A DNA stretch of 64,000 nt, from the NCBI GenBank assembly GCA_902362925.1, contig CABIYL010000003.1. The stretch is one strand, 5' to 3'. Position 1 is the stretch's first letter; each line of letters starts with the position of its first letter. The notes under the pieces are model-generated. The model saw only the letters and a program-made list of their open reading frames with translations. It searched no databases and was not told the origin of the DNA. The DNA is from Pseudoflavonifractor sp902362925. GTDB lineage: Bacteria > Bacillota > Clostridia > Oscillospirales > Oscillospiraceae. Shown piece by piece: positions 1-8,136 of the stretch. A program made the translations under genes and the position numbers.

Positions 1-1272
1 CACTTCGCCCTTCTCCTCCAGGACCAGGCGCTTATCCCAGCTCTTGAGGAAGGGGAACCAGATGAGGAAGGCCACGCAGAAGTTGATAATCTGCAGGATG
101 ACGCCTCCGATCCGGCCGCCGGTGGCCAGGAAGCCGCTGATGAGATAGGGGGTGGTCCAGGGGATGTTCACGCCGATGAGGCGGGGGAAGATGTTGAAGT
201 ACATGGTGACATAGGTGATGGTCATGATGATCATGGGGCCCAGGATGAAGGGGATCATGAGGAAGGGGTTCATCACGATGGGCAGACCGAAGACCACGGG
301 CTCGTTGATGTTAAAGACAGCGGGGGCGGCGCTCAGGCGGCCGATGTCCTTGAGCTGGCGGGACTTGGCGAACAGGAGCAGGAAGACAACCAGGGGCAGG
401 GTGGCGCCGGAGCCGCCGATCTGCAGGAAGTTGTCGATGAAGGGCTGGGCGATGACGTGGGGAATAGCCTCGCCGGCCTGGAAGGCGGCCAGGTTCTCCA
501 GGGTGTTGACCTGGATGATGGGGTCAACAAAGGACCAGGCGATGGTGGAGCCGTGGATACCGAAGGACCACAGCAGCTGCTCGAAGAAGAGGATGATGAG
601 CATGCCGGGGTAGGAGGTACCGACGGCCTGGAGGGGTGCGCTGAGCACGCCGCTGACGAAGCCGGGGAAGTCGCCGTAGGGGGTGAGGGTAAAGAGGAAC
701 TTGACGATGAAGCCGCCCACAATGATGACGCAGGCGGGAATCAGTGCGGTAAAGGAGCGGGAAATGGAGGGGGGCACGCTGGCGGGGAGGTGGATAACCA
801 GGTCCTTCTGGACGATGAGGCGGTACACCTCAGCGGAGACCAGGGCCACGATGATGGCGGTGAACACGTTGACGGAGCCGAAGAGGTCGGCGTTCCAGGC
901 GTTGTTCTCCACGTCCAGGGTGTTGAGCAGGAAGAACAGGGCCACTGAGATGACGCCGCCGGGTACGCCGTCGATGTCATAGCTGTCTACCAGGGACTTT
1001 GCGATGCCGAAGGCGGCCAGCAGAGCGATAAGGCCGGTGGTGGCGGGGAAGATGTCGTTCCACACGAACTCGTTCCAGCCCTCACCCAGGACGCTGGTCA
1101 TAAAGTCCTGGTAGGCCTGGATGGGCAGCTCGCCGATGATGATGAACAGGGAACCCACAATCAGCAGGGGCAGGGAGAGCACCAGGCCGTCACGCATGGC
1201 CAGCAGATGGCGCTGTTTGGCGATTTTCGCCGCTACGGGCACAAACTTGTCTTCAAAAAAGCTCTTTAACAC
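1..1272 (-). CDS. PTS cellobiose/lactose-family IIC permease (3' end beyond window)
   Basis: Membrane permease subunit of a lactose/cellobiose-type phosphotransferase system, which moves a disaccharide or glycoside into the cell while it is phosphorylated. The reverse strand reads without a stop from position 1272 to the window edge. It has about ten hydrophobic segments and the family-typical N-terminus, with FVPVAAKIAKQRHLLAMRDG followed by the first membrane span. The GTG start at 1272 was chosen because AAGGAG sits at 1281-1286, eight bases upstream, and the N-terminus then matches the length usual for CelB-like proteins. It is the last visible gene of the order HPr-IIA-IIB-IIC. The C-terminus is cut by the window edge. 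The family supports a beta-glucoside or chitobiose-like substrate, but the exact sugar cannot be read. No phospho-glycosidase is visible. Confidence 0.9.
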   Translation of the reverse strand, partial: MLKSFFEDKFVPVAAKIAKQRHLLAMRDGLVLSLPLLIVGSLFIIIGELPIQAYQDFMTSVLGEGWNEFVWNDIFPATTGLIALLAAFGIAKSLVDSYDIDGVPGGVISVALFFLLNTLDVENNAWNADLFGSVNVFTAIIVALVSAEVYRLIVQKDLVIHLPASVPPSISRSFTALIPACVIIVGGFIVKFLFTLTPYGDFPGFVSGVLSAPLQAVGTSYPGMLIILFFEQLLWSFGIHGSTIAWSFVDPIIQVNTLENLAAFQAGEAIPHVIAQPFIDNFLQIGGSGATLPLVVFLLLFAKSRQLKDIGRLSAAPAVFNINEPVVFGLPIVMNPFLMIPFILGPMIIMTITYVTMYFNIFPRLIGVNIPWTTPYLISGFLATGGRIGGVILQIINFCVAFLIWFPFLKSWDKRLVLEEKGEV

Positions 1273-1304
1273 AACGATTCCTCCTTCACTCTCTTCTTTC
1301 CGTT

Positions 1305-1613
1305 CTACTTCTGCATGAGGGCCAGCGCCTTATCCAGCACGGCAGGTCCGTTCATGCGGCCGTAGTCGGTCATCTCGATTACGTCCACGGGGATGCCCAG
1401 AGGGGCCAGGTCACCCTGGAACTTCTTGAGCTGGAAGCGAATCTGGGGACCCAGCAGCAGCACGTCCATGCTGCCGGTCTCCCGCTTCACGTCGGTCTCG
1501 CTGATGGCGCGAATGTTCACGTCCAGGCCACGCTTGGCGGCCTCGTCCTGCATCCGCTGCACCAGCATGCTGGTGGACATACCAAAGGCGCAGGCAAGAA
1601 CGATATGGGTCAT
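1305..1613 (-). CDS. PTS lactose/cellobiose-family IIB component
   Basis: Cytoplasmic phosphocarrier of 102 residues that passes phosphate from IIA to the sugar held by IIC. The N-terminal loop LACAFGMSTSML carries the active-site cysteine, Cys8, in the CxxGMSTS motif of the family. A longer reading frame extends upstream. The ATG at 1613 is preferred because it overlaps the stop of the IIA gene by four bases (ATGA), which is typical of translational coupling, and because it places Cys8 where the family has it. The gap to the IIC start is 32 bases. The length is normal for the family. Confidence 0.92.
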   Translation of the reverse strand: MTHIVLACAFGMSTSMLVQRMQDEAAKRGLDVNIRAISETDVKRETGSMDVLLLGPQIRFQLKKFQGDLAPLGIPVDVIEMTDYGRMNGPAVLDKALALMQK

Positions 1614-1933
1614 TTTTCTCCCTCCAGTTTTGCAATCTGCTTGCACAGCTCGATGATCAGGCCGGACATGTCTCTCATCAGTCCGGCGCCCGACAGATGG
1701 TCCTGAGCATGGACCATCAGCAGACCGACCTCCTGCTTGTTGCCGCTCAGCTCCGCGCGGAGCATGTCGGTCTGCTCCTGGTGGGCGCCCGACAGGGAGC
1801 GCTCGCACTGCTCCATGCAGGCCTCAGCCTGGGCGAAGTCACGCTCCAGCGCCGCGCGGGCGGCCTCAATGGCAGCGCTCTTGGCGTCGCCCGCCTCCGC
1901 GATGATGGAAAACGCAAGCGTGTTGTAATCCAT
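1610..1933 (-). CDS. PTS lactose/cellobiose-family IIA component
   Basis: Phosphocarrier of 107 residues between HPr and IIB. It is all-helical by composition, as known for trimeric lactose-type IIA proteins. The motif LLMVHAQDHL holds the phosphorylated histidine (His75) and the aspartate (Asp78) that binds the structural metal in this family. The gene starts 29 bases after the HPr stop and its own stop overlaps the IIB start, so the four PTS genes form one tight operon. The Cys and Gln content in the middle is unremarkable. No sign of truncation. Confidence 0.93.
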   Translation of the reverse strand: MDYNTLAFSIIAEAGDAKSAAIEAARAALERDFAQAEACMEQCERSLSGAHQEQTDMLRAELSGNKQEVGLLMVHAQDHLSGAGLMRDMSGLIIELCKQIAKLEGEK

Positions 1934-1962
1934 TTTCTCACTCCTCTCTCCTTGCGAGAATA

Positions 1963-2229
1963 TCAGGTCTCGTTAAATTTGGCCCGGAACAACTCTACCA
2001 CTGTCTCCAGCGTCTTAGACTCATCCGGCCCGTCGACGCAGACCTTCAGCTGGTCGCCGCACTTGGCATCCAGCATCATAATCTGGTAGATGTCCTTCGC
2101 ATCGGCGGAGTGGTCGCCCTTCCAGAGGGACACGCTGTCGCCGCTGCCGGACAGCGTCTTCACCAGCTTTGCAATGGGGCGTGCGTGAAGACCCAGCAGG
2201 TTCAATACCGTCACCTCTTCCGATACCAT
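1963..2229 (-). CDS. HPr-family phosphocarrier with Asp at position 46
   Basis: Small PTS phosphocarrier of 88 residues that takes phosphate from enzyme I and gives it to IIA. His15 and Arg17 stand in the motif LLGLHARPIAKLV, as in all HPr proteins. The regulatory serine (Ser46 in Bacillus-type HPr, target of HPr kinase) is replaced by Asp: the segment AKDIYQIMML aligns with the usual AKSIMGVMSL. The protein therefore cannot be switched by Ser46 phosphorylation. It is the first gene of the operon, with GGGAGGTGG five bases before the ATG. A dedicated HPr inside a sugar-specific operon suggests a separate copy from the housekeeping one, which is not visible here. Confidence 0.9.
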   Translation of the reverse strand: MVSEEVTVLNLLGLHARPIAKLVKTLSGSGDSVSLWKGDHSADAKDIYQIMMLDAKCGDQLKVCVDGPDESKTLETVVELFRAKFNET

Positions 2230-2612
2230 CTCGCCACCTCCCCTCAGAATGGATAGCGGAACCGCATCTTGGATGCTTGCGGATTATAGCTGTTATGCAC
2301 AACACTTATTGTAATACAAGTTTAATTTTAGCTTCATTTCACAAAAAGTCATCGGGTAAATATTCTCATTTCTTGCCACATCGTTCAGGAACAATAAAAA
2401 ATGAGCTAAAAATAACGTAATTTTTATGCAAAAAATACATAAACGTAAAATGAGATTTTCTGTATTCAACAAAAAGGAAATAAAAATTTGAACGAACTGC
2501 CACAGTGCTGTGGAACGAAAATGTTTTTACACGGGGTAGTGATTTGAAAAAAACACGTATAAAATAAGGCTGAGCACGGAATACGGACTGCGCCGGAATG
2601 GAGGAAATGAGC
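2230..2612. other. Divergent intergenic region, AT-rich
   Basis: About 380 bases between the minus-strand PTS operon and the plus-strand epimerase, with base composition much richer in A and T than the flanking genes. It holds a minus-strand -10-like hexamer TATAAT at 2283-2288 and an 11-base odd palindrome TTGTA-A-TACAA at 2309-2319. No good -35 is placed correctly for that -10. No small gene or clear RNA structure was seen in the rest. Confidence 0.55.
2309..2319. promoter_or_regulatory. Palindrome TTGTA-A-TACAA, possible PTS operon operator
   Basis: Perfect odd palindrome lying 20 bases upstream of the minus-strand TATAAT (2283-2288), where a repressor or activator site would be expected. 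The regulator is not identifiable from the window. The short length means chance is possible in an AT-rich stretch. Confidence 0.3.
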
Positions 2613-3515
2613 ATGCTGACGGAGAAAACAACGCCTGTGCTGCACCGGATCGGAAATGAGTTCCTCGCGGTTACAGCCTCCGAGCAGGGGGCGGAACTGT
2701 GGTCCCTGAAAGGGCGTGACGGCACCGAGTACCTCTGGCAGGGGGACAGGACCTATTGGACGGATCGGGCGCCCAATCTGTTCCCCTATGTGGCACGGCT
2801 GACCGAAGGGAGCTACTGGCTGGACGGAAAACGCTGGCACATGGACATCCACGGCCTTGCGCCCTATTGCCGCTTTCAGCTGGCGGAGAAATCTGACCGC
2901 CATATGACCTTTCTGCTCACCGACAGCCCCGATACCCGTGTCTGCTATCCCCGCCGTTTTGCCTTCCGGGTGCGCTACGCCCTGGAGGGACAGCAGCTGA
3001 AGATTACCTATACCGTGGAAAACCGGGACGAGAAGACTATGTATTTCGGCCTGGGCGGCCATCCGGGTTTCCGGGTTCCGCTGCGGGAGAGGAAGCATTT
3101 CACCGACTACCGCCTTCGTTTCTCTCATCCGTGCAGCCCTGTGCGGGTGGGCTTTACGCCGGACTGCTTCCGCAGCGGAAGGGACGAGTCCTTCCCGCTG
3201 GAAGAGGGGCGGTTCCTGCCCCTGCGCCACGACCTGTTCGATGACGATGCCATTGTGCTCTCACAGGCGGACAGAGAGGTGACGCTGGAAGCGGAGGGAG
3301 ACAGCCGCAGCATTACCGTATCCTGTCCGCAGATGCCCTATCTGGGGCTGTGGCACATGCCGGGGACCGACGCGCCCTATATCTGCATTGAGCCGTGGGT
3401 CTCGCTGCCCTCGGAGCAGGACAAGGTGACCGTATTTGAAGAGCAGCCCGACCTTATCACCCTGGAGCCGGGCGGACAGTATGAAAACTGCTGGTCCATC
3501 TCGGTCAGCGGCTGA
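2613..3515 (+). CDS. Aldose 1-epimerase-like (LacX-type) protein
   Basis: Galactose-mutarotase-fold protein of 300 residues, most like the LacX/YeaD group that accompanies sugar operons and interconverts anomers of aldoses or their phosphates. The family motif GGHPGFRVPL is present in the middle, as are the N-terminal NLFPYVARL and the C-terminal CIEPW segment. Three in-frame ATGs lie at 2598, 2607 and 2613. The last is preferred because GGAGG (2600-2604) sits eight bases before it. It is transcribed divergently from the PTS operon and ends at a strong hairpin shared with the convergent kinase gene. Function in the PTS pathway is inferred from position only. Confidence 0.85.
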   Translation: MLTEKTTPVLHRIGNEFLAVTASEQGAELWSLKGRDGTEYLWQGDRTYWTDRAPNLFPYVARLTEGSYWLDGKRWHMDIHGLAPYCRFQLAEKSDRHMTFLLTDSPDTRVCYPRRFAFRVRYALEGQQLKITYTVENRDEKTMYFGLGGHPGFRVPLRERKHFTDYRLRFSHPCSPVRVGFTPDCFRSGRDESFPLEEGRFLPLRHDLFDDDAIVLSQADREVTLEAEGDSRSITVSCPQMPYLGLWHMPGTDAPYICIEPWVSLPSEQDKVTVFEEQPDLITLEPGGQYENCWSISVSG

Positions 3516-3526
3516 GAAAAACAAAA

Positions 3527-3563
3527 AGCATTGGCGCCCACCACGGGCGCCAATGCTTTTTTT
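3527..3563. terminator. Bidirectional terminator between epimerase and kinase
   Basis: A 13-bp perfect stem (AGCATTGGCGCCC with its complement) around a five-base loop, followed by seven T on the plus strand and with an A-run before it serving the minus strand. It separates two convergent genes. Confidence 0.9.
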
Positions 3564-3576
3564 ATCCGAAATTGAG

Positions 3577-4878
3577 TCAGCACAGACGGGATGCATAGAG
3601 TGCAGCGCCGCAGGCGGCCTCCTCGGGGTTTCGGGACATATTGAGCTTCATGGAGAAGGTTCTGGAGACCAGAGACTGCAGGCGGGGATTTTTCCGCAGG
3701 CCGTTGCCCGAGCCCACCAGGAGCGCAGGCGGCGGACAGAGGGACAGATACTCCCGGTACATCTCGTAGAGCTCATCCACCATACCCTGGAGCAGGCCAT
3801 AGGTCAGGTGGAGGGGGGTCAGATTCTCCGCGTCCAGCCCGGTAAAGCTGGCACGGGCGTCGGGATCCTGCCGGGTTCCGCTGAAGGCGGTGCAGACGGT
3901 GGGGCAGTTTTCCGGCATATCAAATTCCTCCAGCATCCGCTCCAGCGCGTCGTAGCAGGGAGGCAGGCTCTGGCCTACCACCAGCTCCGCCGTTTTGCGG
4001 AAGAGCTGCTCCAGCAGCGCGTAGGCACGGCCGCCGCACAGGGAGGAGCCCACCAGCAGGAAGCCGCCGCCAGGGAAGGGGCGGGTTTCCAGCGTGGGAG
4101 CCTTCACCAGCGTGGGGGAAAAGGCGGAGAACTGGCCGCCGGTGCCCAGGTTGACCAGGGCGCAGTCACGCCGGCCGCCCGACGAGCCCAGGAAGCTGGC
4201 CTGATTGTCCCCGATGGCCACCGCCACCGGCAGGCCCAGCAGACCCTCGCCCAGCATGACGTCGGAGGCCACGTCGGGCAGCAGTCCGACAGAGATTCCG
4301 GCCGCCCGGAGCGCCGACTGATCAAAGGCCATGTCGGCAAGGGAGAACAGACCCAGACTGGCGGCGTCGCTGGGCTCGGTGACGGGCCGTGTGCGACCGG
4401 CCAGATGCATGGCCACATAGTCGTGGATGGTGCAGAAAACAGCGGCCTCCTCCGGAACCAGGCCGTTTTTCAGATTGTAATAGTGGGTGCACAGGCCGAA
4501 GCCGGTGGACATGGGGTAGCCCGTCAGCCTGCTGAGCTGGCTGGCGTAGGTCTCGCCGCCGCCCGCGGACAGGCTGCCCCGGCCGTCCTGCCAGGTACAG
4601 AGGGGGCTGCAGGGCTCTCCAAAGCGGTCCAGATATACAATGCCGTGCATCTGACCTGTGACCCCCAGGCAGGCGGCGTCCGGATAGGCGGTCTGCAGCC
4701 CTTTGACCAGGGAGAGTGCCCGGTCCAGAATCTTCCGGGGGTCCTGAATCCGCTCCCATGGCTTGGCGGCAGGCAGAAAGGCGTCGTTGGGGATGGTGCG
4801 GGAGGCCAGCACCTGGGCACCATCCATAACCACGCCGCTGATGGTGGTGGTTCCGATATCAAGTCCGATGGCGATCAT
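3577..4878 (-). CDS. FGGY-type carbohydrate kinase, sedoheptulokinase-like
   Basis: Sugar kinase of 433 residues in the FGGY/ASKHA fold. The N-terminal phosphate loop reads IGLDIGTTTISGVVMD, followed by GVTGQMHGIVYLD and a C-terminal adenosine loop around LLVGSGNGLRKNP. The TGQMHG segment and overall size resemble sedoheptulokinase and xylulokinase relatives, so the substrate is probably a ketose or other open-chain sugar, but this is not provable from sequence. The ATG at 4878 follows GAGGAG by nine bases. The gene begins 13 bases after the glycyl radical enzyme stop, so the two are co-transcribed. The kinase most likely phosphorylates the substrate or product of that enzyme. Confidence 0.88.
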   Translation of the reverse strand: MIAIGLDIGTTTISGVVMDGAQVLASRTIPNDAFLPAAKPWERIQDPRKILDRALSLVKGLQTAYPDAACLGVTGQMHGIVYLDRFGEPCSPLCTWQDGRGSLSAGGGETYASQLSRLTGYPMSTGFGLCTHYYNLKNGLVPEEAAVFCTIHDYVAMHLAGRTRPVTEPSDAASLGLFSLADMAFDQSALRAAGISVGLLPDVASDVMLGEGLLGLPVAVAIGDNQASFLGSSGGRRDCALVNLGTGGQFSAFSPTLVKAPTLETRPFPGGGFLLVGSSLCGGRAYALLEQLFRKTAELVVGQSLPPCYDALERMLEEFDMPENCPTVCTAFSGTRQDPDARASFTGLDAENLTPLHLTYGLLQGMVDELYEMYREYLSLCPPPALLVGSGNGLRKNPRLQSLVSRTFSMKLNMSRNPEEAACGAALYASRLC

Positions 4879-4891
4879 AGGGCAAAACTCC

Positions 4892-7255
4892 TCAGCAAAG
4901 CGCGGTGGAGCCCGGGTCCAGCCGCTTGATGATATCCTCCTGAATAGCGGGAGAAAGGTCAAGGAAGTTGACGAAGGTGCCGTGGATGCGCATGATGTAC
5001 ACGCCGGAGGGGGCGTACTTTTTGGGCTCGGCCAGCACCTTGCGCAGCATGTCGGCGGTGGTGACGTTGACGTAGAGGTAGAAGGGGGCACGGTTGGGGT
5101 TCTCCGGGTTGAAGAACAGCGGGGTGATGACCCGGTGGAAGAACTCGAGTCCCTTCTCTTCATAGGACTTTGCGGTGAAATATTTGGGATCAATGCCGAA
5201 GTGGGAGGCACAGCCGCCGTTCATGCACTGATAGGGCAGTCTCATGGCGGACAGGGTGCGGAAGCCCAGACCGGAGCCTGCGTCGCCGCAGAGCGGGTCC
5301 ACGCCGTAGTTGAGCATCTCCCGGGCATGTCGGCCGTCCGGGGTGGCGCCCACCCAGTAGCCGTAGAGCAGGTGGGTGGAGGGGGAGCTCCAGTCCGGCC
5401 GGAAGGGATTGCCCAGGTAATTTTTCTGGCCCGCCACCAGAGCGGAGATCCGGTTGACCACCTCCGCGGCCTCCCGGTCGGCACGTGGGTCATTGTTGCC
5501 GAACTTGGGGCAGCTCCGCAGGAATTCCCGCAGCTCCTCGTAGCCCTTGAAATCACAAGCCAGGGCGGCAATCAGATTTTCCGCGTCCTGGGGCCGCTGC
5601 TCCAGCAGGCAGTCGATGGCCACAAAGGAGTCGGCCACCACGGACAGACCGTGGATCAGGCAGCCGCTGCCGTTGTATTTGGTGCCCTGCTCGGTGGTGT
5701 CCCGGGTGTCCACGCAGGTGTCCAGGCCGCCCATGGCGCAGCTGAGGAAGGGGACGGGCAGCAATGAGAGAGCCTTGGACACGCCGTTGCCCGCCTCCGC
5801 CATCCTGGACACGAAGAACGCGGCGTTCTCATAGAAGCGGTCCCGGATATTGCCCAGCAGCTCGGGCGCAGGGACGGAGGACTGGGGGCCCATGGCACGG
5901 CCGGTCAGGGTGGAGCGGCCGCCGCTGAGGGTGAGCTCCAGAATTTTGCCCAGGTTCAGCCAGCTGTTGGTGGTGTTGCCGTTGTCCCGGCCCATGATCA
6001 GGGGCTCCTGACAGCCTGCTACCGCGTAGTCCGGCAGATCCTCTTCCGCTACGCCGTGCTCGGCCAGGGTCTGGAAGAGACTGTCGTCGTTGAACAGAGA
6101 GGGGGTCAGACAGCCGGGGGTGAAGAAGAACCGGCCCAGAGATTCATAGAGGGCCTGGGGCGTGTTCCTGTGGAGCTTGACCGACAGAATGGGCTGGGGC
6201 AGGTTCAGTTCATAGAACGCGTCCAGTATAGCGTAGGACATCTCGCTGGTCAAATCATTTCCGGCGCAGTCCCGGCCGCCGATGAGCACATTCTGGGAGA
6301 TGGCCCAGCTCCGCTCGCCCACGTTGAAAAAGACCAGAAAGTGCTGGAAAAGGGCGGCGGCCTGCTGGCGGCTCAGGCCGTCCCGCTCCATGTAGGGGGC
6401 GAAGATGCGGTCAGCGTTGCCCACGGAGAAGGCGAAGGGGTTGGGCGCCTGCTCCAGGCACATCACCTGCCAGAGAATGAGGAAGGACTGGAGCGCCTCG
6501 TACAGCGTGGCGGCGCCCTGCCGGGGCACCCGGCGCAGAGTGTGGGCCATGAGCTCCAGCGCGGGGCCGCCCGTACCCTCACGGAGTATCTCCTCCGCCA
6601 ACTGGGCGTACCGTTCGGCCAGCGTCACGGCGCAGCGCAGGCTGCGCACCATGGCGGTCAGATTTTTGGCGTGCTTTTCGCTGAGCCCGCCTGCGGCCAG
6701 CTTCTCCTCTCCACGGCGGCACACGGCGTCCACGCCATCCCGCAGGATGACGCGGAAGTCGGGGATCACATGGCCGGTGACCTGCTCGATGAAGAAGGCC
6801 ACCTCGTCAGTGTACTCGCTGTAGGCGCCGTAGACCTGGGACAGGCTGCGGACATAGTCACTCTGGGACATTTTTTCCCGGAAGGCGGCGATCCGCTCCG
6901 CTGTGATGTCCCCTCTGGGGGTGGCATAGTCGTAGACCTCCAGCGGGTCGCAGTAGCCCCGGAAAGTCTCCACCTGGAAGGCGGGGTTAATCAGCGCGTA
7001 GCTGGCGGCAAAGGCGTCCCGCTGGGTACCGGCGAAGATGGCGTGAGAGCTGATGTCCAGAGGCAGACCTTCCACAATGGCCTCCAGCTGTGCGGCGGCC
7101 CGCAGCTCGGGGAAGGACTCGTCCTGCCCGGCGGCGTCGGAGATCTCCTGGGTGAGGAACCAGCCGTTGAGCACCTTGCGGGTGCGCTCCTCCGCGAAGA
7201 GGGCACGGGCCTCCTGGCTGATCTCCTGGGGGGTCAAGCGTTCAAATACGTCCAT
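4892..7255 (-). CDS. Glycyl radical enzyme (PFL-like eliminase family), unknown substrate
   Basis: Oxygen-sensitive radical enzyme of 787 residues. The PFL-like barrel carries the thiyl cysteine Cys415 in AVAGCQEP. The nearby Glu417 is the acid/base residue kept in dehydratase and lyase members and absent from pyruvate formate-lyase, so elimination (C-O or C-X cleavage) is more likely than formate production. The radical glycine is Gly759 in MRIHGTF. The residue after it is Thr, where most members have an aromatic residue. An activase gene lies 31 bases upstream and a sugar kinase 13 bases downstream. ATG 7255 has AAAGGAT upstream; an in-frame ATG at 7267 is possible. Known relatives acting on sugar phosphates are the anhydrohexitol-phosphate lyases YbiW and PflD of E. 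coli, but no specific substrate is claimed. Confidence 0.9.
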   Translation of the reverse strand: MDVFERLTPQEISQEARALFAEERTRKVLNGWFLTQEISDAAGQDESFPELRAAAQLEAIVEGLPLDISSHAIFAGTQRDAFAASYALINPAFQVETFRGYCDPLEVYDYATPRGDITAERIAAFREKMSQSDYVRSLSQVYGAYSEYTDEVAFFIEQVTGHVIPDFRVILRDGVDAVCRRGEEKLAAGGLSEKHAKNLTAMVRSLRCAVTLAERYAQLAEEILREGTGGPALELMAHTLRRVPRQGAATLYEALQSFLILWQVMCLEQAPNPFAFSVGNADRIFAPYMERDGLSRQQAAALFQHFLVFFNVGERSWAISQNVLIGGRDCAGNDLTSEMSYAILDAFYELNLPQPILSVKLHRNTPQALYESLGRFFFTPGCLTPSLFNDDSLFQTLAEHGVAEEDLPDYAVAGCQEPLIMGRDNGNTTNSWLNLGKILELTLSGGRSTLTGRAMGPQSSVPAPELLGNIRDRFYENAAFFVSRMAEAGNGVSKALSLLPVPFLSCAMGGLDTCVDTRDTTEQGTKYNGSGCLIHGLSVVADSFVAIDCLLEQRPQDAENLIAALACDFKGYEELREFLRSCPKFGNNDPRADREAAEVVNRISALVAGQKNYLGNPFRPDWSSPSTHLLYGYWVGATPDGRHAREMLNYGVDPLCGDAGSGLGFRTLSAMRLPYQCMNGGCASHFGIDPKYFTAKSYEEKGLEFFHRVITPLFFNPENPNRAPFYLYVNVTTADMLRKVLAEPKKYAPSGVYIMRIHGTFVNFLDLSPAIQEDIIKRLDPGSTALC

Positions 7256-7286
7256 GAAATATCCCATCCTTTCCGACTGAGATGAT

Positions 7287-8015
7287 TCAAGTGTGTACAA
7301 TGGTGTAGCCGTGGGCGGCCAGACAGGCCTCCATGTCCCGGATAACAGCGGGCTCCACCCGGGCGTCCTCGGGCATGGCATAGGTCAGGCCCAGCCGCTC
7401 CCATTTGCTTTTGCCGTAGGTGTGGTAGGGGAGCAGCTCAAAGGTGGTGCCGGGCGGGAAGGGAAACTGCGCAAACAGGGCCGCAAAGCCCTGTGCGTGC
7501 TGGAGACCGTCATTGAAGCCGGGGATAACAGGGATGCGGACAGCCACCGGTACACCGGCGTCCAAGGCTGCCCGGAGATTTGCCGACCAGAGGGACAGGG
7601 CGCCTCCGGTGACCTGCCGGAGAGCGGCGGGGTCGTAGTGCTTGCAGTCCAGAAGGAGCAGGCTGAGGTAGGGATAGAGGGTGGACAGCAGGGGGGCGGT
7701 GCCGTTGGACTCCAGCGCGGTGTGGATGCCGTGCCCGGACAGGGTGGAGAGCAGCTCCTTCACGGCCTGGGGCTGCATGGCGGCCTCGCCGCCGGTCAGG
7801 GTCACGCCGCCGCCGTCAAAGAACATGGGGCGGCTGCGCAGAACCTCGGCCACAATGTCCTCCACGGAACAGACCGTTCCTCCGCAAAAGGTCATTCCCT
7901 CCGGGTTGGAGCACCAGGGACAGTGCAGGTTGCAGCCCTGGAGGTGGTATACCAGCCGGTTTCCGGGGCCGTCCTGGGAGAAATTGAAGCCCCGCTGAAA
8001 GATGTGCAGGTCCAT
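7287..8015 (-). CDS. Glycyl radical enzyme activating enzyme (radical SAM)
   Basis: Radical-SAM activase of 242 residues that installs the glycyl radical on the partner enzyme encoded directly downstream. The cluster-binding motif is complete: Cys28, Cys32 and Cys35 in GCNLHCPWCSNPEG. The SAM-binding TGGEA follows near residue 85. The extra ferredoxin-like insert with two further clusters, common in activases of dehydratase-type enzymes, is absent: only Cys44 and Cys49 follow before the TGGE motif. It is therefore a short, PFL-activase-like form. ATG 8015 has AAGGAGG eight bases upstream. It is the first gene of the operon activase-enzyme-kinase. Confidence 0.92.
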   Translation of the reverse strand: MDLHIFQRGFNFSQDGPGNRLVYHLQGCNLHCPWCSNPEGMTFCGGTVCSVEDIVAEVLRSRPMFFDGGGVTLTGGEAAMQPQAVKELLSTLSGHGIHTALESNGTAPLLSTLYPYLSLLLLDCKHYDPAALRQVTGGALSLWSANLRAALDAGVPVAVRIPVIPGFNDGLQHAQGFAALFAQFPFPPGTTFELLPYHTYGKSKWERLGLTYAMPEDARVEPAVIRDMEACLAAHGYTIVHT

Positions 8016-8039
8016 TGGGCAAGCCTCCTTTTCAGCCCT

Positions 8040-8101
8040 ACTATATCAGCCGGGTTTTATTTTGTCAATTCGATTGACAAAATAAAAAATTGACTTATAA
8101 T
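8040..8101. promoter_or_regulatory. Divergent promoter pair sharing a 33-bp palindromic operator
   Basis: A perfect inverted repeat with 15-base arms (TTTTATTTTGTCAAT at 8055-8069 and its complement at 8073-8087) around TCG. Each arm contains a consensus -35 TTGACA. For the plus strand, -35 is 8074-8079 and -10 TATAAT is 8096-8101, with 16 bases between. For the minus strand, -35 is 8063-8068 and -10 TATAGT is 8040-8045, with 17 between. One bound dimer would cover both -35 boxes. The T-rich/A-rich half-site pattern is like known ROK-family operators, and a ROK gene lies at 9201. Confidence 0.88.
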
Positions 8102-8136
8102 GAAAATGAAATAAGATAGTAAGGGAGGCCCTTGCC

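Noticed and set aside
8055..8087. Large inverted repeat considered as a transposon end or terminator
   Set aside because: Both arms contain correctly spaced -35 boxes for divergent genes, there is no U-tract and no transposase is near.
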